Assembly: GCA_015501595.1 (NCBI GenBank)
Contig: JADNRX010000060.1
Coordinates: 124,001 to 188,000 of the forward strand
Reading direction: 5' to 3'
Source: Hymenopellis radicata
Lineage: Eukaryota > Basidiomycota > Agaricomycetes > Agaricales > Physalacriaceae
Length of the DNA: 64,000 bases
The stretch's first letter is position 1. Each line of letters starts with the position of its first letter. Made by a program: the position numbers and the translations under genes. Below are positions 56,147 through 64,000 of this stretch, one piece after another. A model generated the notes under the pieces. The model was not told where the DNA came from and did not search any database. It saw only the letters and a program-made list of their open reading frames with translations.

Positions 56147-59098
56147 ATGCCGGATATGCACCCACAGCACTCAGGCTCTGACTCACGCCTCAATGAGACG
56201 GCCAGTACCACACAGGTGCCTCTTCCTGAAGCCTCTCCAGAGCCACCTCGAACCACGGCGACGCCTAGGAGAGCAGCTGGGCACTCGGAGCAGTCGGACA
56301 GGCATATTATGGGGCTTAAGCAACCCACCACTCTCCCTGACGTATCAGAGCCCATATTTAGCGACGACTACGAGAAGAAATTTCCTGAGGATCCGTATTT
56401 CCAGGAAACCGCGCCGAATGCGCGCTTATGGCGTACATATGTTGAAGAAGCGGCTGCTTTTGACGAGGTTATGGTTGGACAATCTCGAGAAGGCCTTGAC
56501 GTTATGCTCGTGTTTGTACATTTCAACTTTCTCGTTTTCGTTGGCAATTCAACAGTTCTTCATGAGCGTTTCTCTAGGCGGGTCTTTTCTCGGCCGTCGT
56601 TACTTCATTCCTCGTTCAAGTTTCACAGAACTTGAAGGCAGACTTCTCGGAGATGTCTGTCCTCCTTCTCTATGATATTGCGTCTATTCAACTCAGTATG
56701 GCTGGCGCTTCCATTACCAATATCACCCATCTCTCGATAAATCCCAAGCAGAAATTCACGCCCGATGCTATTGATATATGGATCAATGGCCTTTGGGTTG
56801 TCAGCCTCACTGCCGCCTTGGTCGTTGCGCTCGCCGCCGTCCTTGTGAAGCAATGGCTACATCACTATGTATCTCTTCCATCCGGGACAGCCGGCCTTCG
56901 CAGCCATGTTCGCCAATTTCGTTTCATGGGGCTTGAACGCTGGCGTGTGCGCATCATCATCGGCATGCTTCCCATCGTTATGCACATATCCCTGATGCTG
57001 TTCCTCAGCGGGCTTTGTCTCTTCTTCATTCCGCTGCGCGTCTCGCTGGCATGGACGATCGGTGTCATTACCGTCATTGTATGCGTTGTTTATCTTGCTA
57101 GCAACGCTATCCCGATTTTCCTTCCACAGTGTCCATACCACACACCACTGAGCGATTTTCTTCAATACATATCGCATATCATTTTCGTTATCCGACCAGC
57201 ATGGCAAAGAGTCTACCGCTGTCATATGAAGTCAACTGCTTCCCAGACCTCTTCCACACCGGAAGAGTCTTTTGTGCATGGCGGAAGCCTCTGCTTGAGA
57301 CGGAAACAGAGATGGTGCATGCTCGATATGATCTCATCTCTGTTGACGCTATGGCTGGTTGTTCCATATGTCGTCAAACCCCAGTGTCCGCAGTATCGTA
57401 CTGCAAGCCATAGGTGGTCTCCCAGAGACTGGCACTGGAACATGCCCAAGCTACTTGGACAAACTCCCAAGAACTCGAAGAGGCGATGTATCAGCTGATT
57501 ACAGCTGGACTACTGAACGGCATGTTCTCATGGCGCATGGTCGCCAATGTGTAGGAAATACCATAGAACGCGTCTTTCGCTCTTCCGTGGTCTCTCAGCC
57601 ATTGGAAAAGTGTTAGTGCTCGAATTATTCATTTCGCTACATCACCCTATTTTCTGCTTGACTATGTGATATCAATGATCCTCGTATCCAAGCGGTCCTG
57701 TGGGTTTTCCGCCACAATCGTTGGACTCCTGCCATGCATTCCAAGTTTCTTCACTTCCTCCTCACACACCATCAAACACAATTCATCCCCTTCTATGGAA
57801 GAAAATGCTTGAGCTTGCTGTGTCACAGGGAACTTTTCGTGTCAGTGACCAACATCTCAGTGCTGCCGAATGTGCTCGTCTCATGACCATCATGCTCCCG
57901 GACCCCGAATGACATGGCCCTTTTACCGATGTACCCTCACCAATGAACTTGAGAGAATTCATATCTGCACGCATCAACGCTTGTAACATCATCCTTCATA
58001 CCTGCATGCTGGGACTACTTGATGCAAATGCCGATTTTGGCTTGTACTGGTGGCATGGTCATTTCACCTGTCACGCGAGAGCACGCGCTCCTTGCCATCT
58101 GGTAAATTTGCCCTGACCGCTCTCAATGACTGGCATCGTCAACCTAGATCTATCGGATGTCCGGTGGCACATCGAACTTCTCAGTCTGCTTTGTACCACT
58201 TCGGCACTGGCGGCCTGAAGGTCTCCTTCCTGAATCTTCGTGCGGTCCAATTGAATCGATCCTCTTTTTATGAGCGCACTGTATGATTTCCTTCTTGCAA
58301 CCATGCAAAGCTGTGTCTTTGTCTCGTGAATTACCCAGCACTGGCATGGCTTATCATGTCCGCGCACTGCTGAATGGCTCTCTTCCGCGTGTTCTTAACA
58401 TTTATCGCCATTTTCCCAGTCAAAGAAGCATTTTCCTTTCCCCTGATACATAAACTTTTTGCAGTTTCTGTATCTCGCCTGCTCCCCAGTCATCTCTCAC
58501 AAACACATAGCTCATCGAGCTCATGGATAGTGTCTATATCCTCTGTGATATCTTGGCACACTCTCTGTCTCAAAGGTGCGAGGAAGGCATGCAGATCTTT
58601 GTTGAGGGTGACTGGATCCCATTAGCAGCTCCGATATGGTTTAACTTAAGCCTCGGATTATCCACATTCGCCCATCATGGAGGCTTATGTCTGTGGGTCT
58701 AGCATGCTGTCTAAACCCGCAGTGCACCAACTGCTTTTAGATTATCTCTACCAACCTCGAAATGTCGTTCTTGCCTTCGTTACCGTAATGAGGGACTCGC
58801 AACGTCTGAGGCAACTTGTCGAGCTAGATCAACACATCCTTCCTGGACTGAATGTCTTTCTGTCATGCAGGCTGTCCTCCGCTGGTCTCGACGGCCACCT
58901 AACGACGTGACACAGTTTCCGTTAGAGGCCTATCTAGATGGAATGGTACTCCGATACCCTGTAGACCTCGACTTCGTCGAAGATTCCTTGGGTCAGCTTC
59001 TACTACGGAAATTGAATGAAGATGGGTATGTTCGAGAGCTTGAACACGCTTTAGGTGTACTGGAGGGGATTGTCGGGAAGGAGGTCGTAAACATATAA
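56147..59098 (+). pseudogene. DUF6535 membrane protein, paralogue 4 (degenerate)
   Basis: Exon 1 is 56147-56515 (MPDMHPQHSGSDSRLNETAS; FSDDYEKKFPEDPYFQE; LWRTYVEEAAAFDEVMV). The intron is 56516-56577 at the family site (LVF-AGLFSAVVTSFLVQ). Membrane segments GLWVVSLTAALVVALAAVLV and RIIIGMLPIVMHISLMLFLSG are intact. Near 57350 the homologous reading moves to MSSNPSVRSIVLQAIGGLPE, then stops at 57616. Further homologous pieces appear in different frames at 57700-57912, 58677-58910 and 58865-59098 (the last ending RELEHALGVLEGIVGKEVVNI). Several frame changes and stops make this a pseudogene, unlike the one or two breaks of paralogue 3. Confidence 0.8.
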
Positions 59099-60065
59099 GG
59101 TCTATTACAGCTAGATATGATCACGAAAAACCCTACGTCGAATCTAAAGTACTTTGTGTCGTATACATAGATACTGGACGAAGTCATTGCGTCACGGTGT
59201 AGCACGGTGGAGGAGGTCCGGCATCTCAAGTTGGAACCGACAAATGCAGCGTATTATAATAAGGACAACGAAGGCACCCGCATGGGTGTGTAGACGTGGT
59301 TTTGGAACACAATGAGGGGCGATAGGAAGATGGAGAGATGCAGATGAGGGTGGGGGTTTGATCTTTAGGCGTAGGGTTGTGACATGATGTGTGACTTTCC
59401 TCTTCCTACCACGAACCTCCACGAACGCGTTCCGACAACTGCAAATACTGTGCAATACCGGCTGTGTCCTGCCTTTCATGTCTTGGCGCTATCAATAATA
59501 GAACTGCTGGTTTCTCGATCATGGCTTGTGGAGCGAGGAGCCGTGTGTAGCAGGATGCGTTCGCAAAAGCCAAAGAAACACTCAAAAGTTTCGAATAGGC
59601 CCCTCACTGCCTTAGATTCATATTCTTTTCGATGTCCCATGTCAAGCTAGCAGTCTACGTTTCCTTGGCCGTCCCTTGGTCCGCTAGCGCCTCTCTGACA
59701 TCAACATATAGTCGCAGGCTGGACGATTCCTTGGTCAAGAATTTCGTCGAATACCACAGAAGCTCATACCCCCTTCAACTTGGTAACGACTGAGTCCGTG
59801 TCCGAATTCCGAAATAGCCCTTTGGCTGACGCGAACGTCCAAGATCCGGACCAGGGATCATTGTCTCCAGTTCGAGAGAGGAAAGGGTGATGGTGACGTC
59901 TACTCTCACAAAGGTTCAACAGCGGCTTTGAGCACAGTATGGGAATTCCGAGGCCCTCTTTTCTCCTTCTCGACGCGTCTCTCAACGCTCGGTCGTTCGG
60001 ACGTCGCTAGACAGCTCTGTTGTTCGCTTTCTCCATCGCTGGCCTCGCTCCGCCCTCTCTCCCTT
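59099..60065. other. Intergenic region with a GUS1 fragment
   Basis: No gene of its own recognised. It contains a short GUS1-like fragment at 59790-59890; the remainder shows nothing I can name. Confidence 0.4.
59790..59890 (+). pseudogene. Short fragment of the glutamyl-tRNA synthetase 3' end
   Basis: Reads SVSEFRNSPLADANVQD, matching [17 protein letters not shown] of GUS1, then VRERKG against FERKGYF. About 100 bp remain, with no flanking GUS1 sequence recognised on the left. It is a relic of a second partial duplication. Confidence 0.65.
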
Positions 60066-60813
60066 CTGAGGCGAAGCCTGACAATCGAGGAACTGCATCA
60101 GTTTATGCTTATGAAGGTCCGCGATGAACAAGGAGCTGATTGACCCCATTCCACCTCGTCATTGGGCAATCATCAAGGAAGACAGGTATAGGTTCTACTT
60201 CTCTGCAAGCGCGCCTGTTTAGACTCTATATGGGGTAGCCCGTAACACATACAACGCCGAAGGTGAGGAACGTGCCAAAACACAAGAAAACCCCCGAGAT
60301 TGGCTCAAAGAAGACTATATTCGTCTAATATCCTTGTCGATCAAGAGGACGCGTTATCGTTTGAGGATCATGAAGAGGCAGGTCATAGGACATTCTTGGT
60401 TTCTCTGATGCACTTGGGGCACCACTATCGTCCAATCCAAGGCCTTCGACGCATTTGGCACGCTTACCTCTATTTGAGACGGATTGTACTTTACCATGCC
60501 GTGTCAGAGTCCCGGGGCGTTGTCTGGTGCGAATGTCAAGGATCTGAAGAAGGGCGATTGTCTGCAGCTCGAGCTGAAGAGGTATTTGCCTATGATGTGA
60601 GGGTAAGGATGGGACGACGGAGTTTATAAGGATTCCGGATGGGAAGGCGGGGTTGGCGAGTAGGGCGGGGGTTACGCCTACGCCGAAGGAGACGCCGACA
60701 CCAGTTGCGCCTGCGTCCGAAGATGTATAGTGTGGATAGCATCTGTGCGGACCAGGTCCCGCCTGATGTGGACACGAAGATGTACAAGGTGGGGAGTATA
60801 TATAAGAACTGAG
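60066..60813 (+). pseudogene. Partial duplicate of the glutamyl-tRNA synthetase 3' half
   Basis: Matches GUS1 from [12 protein letters not shown] (here LTIEELHQFMLM) to the C-terminal [23 protein letters not shown] stretch of about 50 nt in the [13 protein letters not shown] region is lost, and several frame changes and stops are present. Remnants of the GUS1 intron are recognisable (GACAGGTATAGGTTCTACTT against GACAGGTATGGGTTCTGGTT), so this arose by DNA duplication and not by reverse transcription of mRNA. Confidence 0.8.
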
Positions 60814-61241
60814 TGATCTATGTCTAACTTCTAGTCTACACGCAGAGTGACACTGTTCTTTTAGGTGTCAATAGAATCGCGAGCCTAAACAGCTTGATCG
60901 ATCGCATTCGGAGTGCGTGGTCTAGCTAGGTACGCTGCTACTGCAGTAGCCCCATCTGCATCCCCAATGCTACATTCATGTTCCGTGTGAACGCTAACCA
61001 TTGGAATGAAGCTCAGTCGTAGAGAAGCCCAAGGCCCACACATGAACCGCTAGTAACCTGACAGCGGTAACGAACGTGCGCTACCGGTTAGTCCCTCCCT
61101 TTCTCTTAAACGTGTTTTTATACGACTCCTCTTCTTCTTATCTCCGCTTATCAGGCGATGCGAACGTGGGAGGGAATACGCTGAGTATTCTTATAGGGTC
61201 GCTTGGGCTTGTAGCGAGATTAGCGAGGTCTCCCCACCCCA
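60814..61241. other. Intergenic region
   Basis: 428 bp upstream of the TLC gene. An unrecognised 5' exon could lie here, since the TLC protein begins inside its first membrane region. Otherwise nothing is seen. Confidence 0.35.
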
Positions 61242-62251
61242 ATGGCCTCGGTCGCCTATTCCGCGGTCGCGTTCGAGTCGTTCGTCGCGCTCTCGTCCGT
61301 TTATCATGTCTGCGCGCCCCGGGTCGACGGTCCCAAGCAGCTTTCGTGGATTTTAACGACGGCTGCGAGTTGTGTGATGACGCTTGTCAGCATGCCGTTC
61401 TTGTGGGACCATGTTACGACCAAGACCTTGCAGGGGGTTCAAACACGCGCCACTTTGGCTGTACCTGCTTGTAGATTCTTTCAAGCCTATCTTTTCTCGT
61501 GAGTCTTCTCGTAGCTATTACACTCTTCAAGTCTCATGTCGTTTTAGCGACTTGCTGCACGGCGTTGTATATTATCGCTCTCATCTCACGTTGTCTACCG
61601 GGTGGTTCCACCATACTATCTATCTCTTAATTGTAGAAATTGCTATTAGGCGCTCATGGGCGCATGTATTCTGTCTTGCTTGCTTGCTGGAGGTGAGTAG
61701 TACCAACGTCTTTCCTGGTTCAAGTCTCAAGCTGACTTGCACACTAGCTTCCCACATTTATTCTCGGGATCAGCTCACTGTACCCTAGACTGCGGTCGAA
61801 CATTCTCTTCGCCGCCTCATTCTTCACGACCAGACTCCTCTATCACGCCTTTCTCTGTCTGTCCTTTTACGCTCCCGACAACCGTCGGATTATCGCTGGA
61901 GGGTCTTACGTCCCTGCCGTCATATTCACGCTGGCCTTCCCGATGCACGTAATGTGGTTCGTTGGGTGCGTGAATGGGTTTATACGGAGGGCTCGTTTGG
62001 CCAAGCAGGTGCCCACTTCAACACGTGTGCCACCTCTCGTCGCGGCTAGTACTACTACTAGTACGCGTCTATTACTCAAATCTGAGTGGGTCCCGCCTTC
62101 GATCCGCCGTCCGTACCACTACTATCGCGTTCGTCTCTCGCAAAAGAGGCAGGTGTTGAAGCAGACGTGGATGTACAGGATGTTGCCGGGGCGGGAAAGA
62201 GTTTTCGAGTATCTTGGGATTGGCCGCCGCTTACGAAATTTTCATATGTAG
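61242..62251 (+). CDS. TLC-domain (TRAM-LAG1-CLN8) membrane protein
   Basis: Exons are 61242-61498, 61548-61692 and 61748-62251, 301 aa with matching phases. Hydrophobic segments recur (FVALSSVYHV; WILTTAASCVMTLVSMPFLWD; FFQAYLF-SDLLHGVVYYRSH; GWFHHTIYLLIVEIAIRR; VFCLACLLE-LPTFILGISSLYP; ILFAASFFTTRLLYHAFLCL; VPAVIFTLAFPMHVMWFVGC). The order and the HH in GWFHH fit the TLC fold, which in relatives acts in lipid or ceramide metabolism in the endoplasmic reticulum. The Lag1 motif of true ceramide synthases is not apparent, so the role is unknown. The C-terminus is basic and cytosolic. The N-terminus may be incomplete. Confidence 0.75.
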
Positions 62252-62496
62252 TCCTTTACGAAGTCTTCTCTATGCCCATTTACGATTTGCTGCTGTACTT
62301 ACGACGCGTCAAATGTTGAAGTCTTGCACGCAACTTGAACGCGATCGCTGCCGTTCAGGGCCGCTTTTCGCGTGATGTTTCCCACCCATCAACGCGGTCC
62401 TGATGCAACGTGTTTACTTACCACAACAACTCATGGCAAAGCACTGCATTCAAGGTCACTCCATGCGTCATCGCTCTTAAACCATTACCCTCATCA

Positions 62497-64000
62497 ATGT
62501 CGTCCTCGAGTAAAATGACAACACACGATCTGATTGACGCGCTTGGCGCAAAACTGTCGAAAAAGTACGTGACAATAATCTGCAAACTATGGCACTTTCT
62601 GACGGGACCGCAGAAAGCCACGATCCACACGCGAAGTTGGATGACTTGCTTTTGTCCGGTTATCGAATGCTTACTGTCGCCACAGCTCGACGTTCTCGAT
62701 TCGCGTCTCCAGAAACTAGTCGCGATCGTGCGCGGTAAACGCAATACTCTGCAAATCGTGCATCGTTTGCCGGATGAAGTGCTCGCATCCATATTCTGGA
62801 GAACACAACAGCACCTTCCAAGCTTTCTGCCTACTCCCGTCCACGGTCAAACCTTCGATTCAGGTCATCGCAATTGGCTTTCCCTTCTGCACGTATGTCG
62901 CCAATGGCGTGGCGTAATCGCGTCATCCAAGCTCTTATGGAGTACTGTGGACAACAGTTTGATGCCCGATAAGTTCCTTCTACGTTCTGGAATGTCCCCG
63001 CTTACCGTTTTCTACGGTATACGGAAGCCACTTTTCACAGAGCATGAACTTCGACTTCTTACACCCCATATTCACCGCATAAGAGAGCTACACTTAGGTC
63101 TATCCAAGTGGACAGACTCGGTGGAGACGGTATTCGAAGCACTGTCGTCTCCTGCGCTGGCTCTTGAAAGCCTAACCATTGACACTCATGGCGCAGTCAC
63201 TGCGGGATACCACTTGATGCCGCTTTTTGCTGGCGACATGCCTCACCTACGCAAATTGTGCCTCGAGTTCTTCACAGCCTGGCCAACTCATTATTTTTCC
63301 GGACTGACGCACCTTTGTTTGCATCATCAACAGACTCCCCATTCCTTACGCCCTTCGACCAATGAATTCCTTAACTTTTTGGAGGCTTCCCCTAACCTGC
63401 AGGAGCTTATGTTGGTCTATGCCGGGCCAACTAGGGATAGAGAAGAGGATGTGCCGGGTCCGAGTCCATGGCGGAAGGTGGTCCTCCCACATCTCCGACA
63501 GTTTAGCTGGGGAAAGATTGAGGACATGCTGCATGTCCAGAGACTTCTCGCCTATCTATCCCTGCCAGAGACAGCAAACCTCTACTTCTGGGGGTCCTCC
63601 AACGCCGATGGCGGTGACCTGGGCAACCTCATCCCCATCGATTTAACACGTCTTCCGTGCATGCTTAACATGCGGGAATGGCGATTGCGATGCTCATACC
63701 AGCCTGTTTCTAGCCTGGATCCTGGGAACTACCTCGTGGCATTTGTGGACAAAGTGCTGTACATGTTGAATATTGCATGGGAATCATACATCGCGAGGGT
63801 TCCCGTCGTCTACGCGCCGATGGTCTCCAGTGTACAGAAGCTCTATGTTGTTGATAGCCTCAATGTATCGACCGATCTGTGGAAGGACCTCTTTCGCAGC
63901 CTACCGCGATTATCCCATCTCATGCTGCAGCCGCCGCAGCAGTGGGCGTCGTCGCGTGGGATCCTAGGCGCTCTGTATCCGGATGAGACGAAGAGCACCA
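62497..64000 (+). CDS. F-box protein (runs off the right edge)
   Basis: The frame is open from ATG 62497 (MSSSSKMTTHDLIDALGAKL) to the end of the window without a stop, at least 501 codons. A helical N-terminal part (PQLDVLDSRLQKLVAIVRG) precedes the F-box LQIVHRLPDEVLASIFWRTQ near residue 87, then WLSLLHVCRQWRGVIASSKLLWSTV, and leucine-rich segments (LRKLCLEFF, LTHLCLHHQ, LQELMLVYAG). A GTACGT...CCGCAG stretch at 62564-62612 looks like an intron but removing it breaks the frame, so it is kept as coding with some doubt. Likely an SCF ubiquitin-ligase adaptor. Confidence 0.75.
   Translation, partial: MSSSSKMTTHDLIDALGAKLSKKYVTIICKLWHFLTGPQKATIHTRSWMTCFCPVIECLLSPQLDVLDSRLQKLVAIVRGKRNTLQIVHRLPDEVLASIFWRTQQHLPSFLPTPVHGQTFDSGHRNWLSLLHVCRQWRGVIASSKLLWSTVDNSLMPDKFLLRSGMSPLTVFYGIRKPLFTEHELRLLTPHIHRIRELHLGLSKWTDSVETVFEALSSPALALESLTIDTHGAVTAGYHLMPLFAGDMPHLRKLCLEFFTAWPTHYFSGLTHLCLHHQQTPHSLRPSTNEFLNFLEASPNLQELMLVYAGPTRDREEDVPGPSPWRKVVLPHLRQFSWGKIEDMLHVQRLLAYLSLPETANLYFWGSSNADGGDLGNLIPIDLTRLPCMLNMREWRLRCSYQPVSSLDPGNYLVAFVDKVLYMLNIAWESYIARVPVVYAPMVSSVQKLYVVDSLNVSTDLWKDLFRSLPRLSHLMLQPPQQWASSRGILGALYPDETKST

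Noticed and set aside
62564..62612. Intron-like GTACGT..CCGCAG in the last F-box gene
   Set aside because: Removing it introduces an immediate stop, while the unspliced frame is open from the ATG to the window edge.
1..64000. Telomeric repeats, rRNA or tRNA genes
   Set aside because: No TTAGGG runs and no complete tRNA or rRNA signatures were found on reading both strands.

Overview
The window looks like nuclear DNA of a mushroom-forming basidiomycete (Agaricomycetes). Genes are cut by short spliceosomal introns of about 45-57 nt with CTNAC-like branch sites. They include families typical of that class: DUF6535 membrane proteins, a DUF6589 protein, a RecQ-like helicase with a C-terminal zinc knuckle, and F-box proteins. 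The left third is a Ngaro/DIRS-type tyrosine-recombinase retrotransposon. I see no bacterial, organellar or viral genome features.

Layout. (1) 1-19609: a head-to-tail array of a ~7.05 kb retrotransposon unit, seen as a left-truncated copy, one complete copy and a right-truncated copy. Each unit encodes Gag (zinc-finger end), RT-RNase H and a tyrosine recombinase. Splicing joins the Gag and RT-RH pieces, using four small introns per unit. The last copy breaks off inside its recombinase and abuts an F-box-like gene that is itself cut. (2) 19610-30039: the broken F-box gene, TFIIA gamma (TOA2), a membrane protein, an intact F-box protein, an MDR oxidoreductase and a gene-poor stretch. (3) 30040-33342, 43191-46481, 46803-49705 and 56147-59098: four paralogous DUF6535 genes; the first two look intact, the third is frame-broken and the fourth is a pseudogene. 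(4) 34310-41923: a 7.6 kb block bounded by ~210 bp inverted repeats. It holds a DUF6589 gene and a RecQ-like helicase gene that converge with 11 bp between their stops. A 1,116 bp hAT-type element with an 8-bp target duplication sits inside a helicase exon; removing it with one duplication restores the exon's frame. This block is the best candidate for an undescribed mobile system. (5) 50291-55835: divergent housekeeping genes, LEU4 (alpha-isopropylmalate synthase with two tandem regulatory domains) and GUS1 (cytosolic glutamyl-tRNA synthetase), sharing a 436 bp promoter. (6) 59790-60813: broken copies of the GUS1 3' end. (7) 61242-64000: a TLC-domain membrane protein and an F-box gene running off the window.

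Data quality. Many single-base indels lie in homopolymers, both among the retrotransposon copies and in the housekeeping gene LEU4. Many apparent frameshifts may therefore be uncorrected read errors rather than real damage. Exon coordinates come from reading splice sites and conserved protein sequence by eye; no alignment or database search was run.
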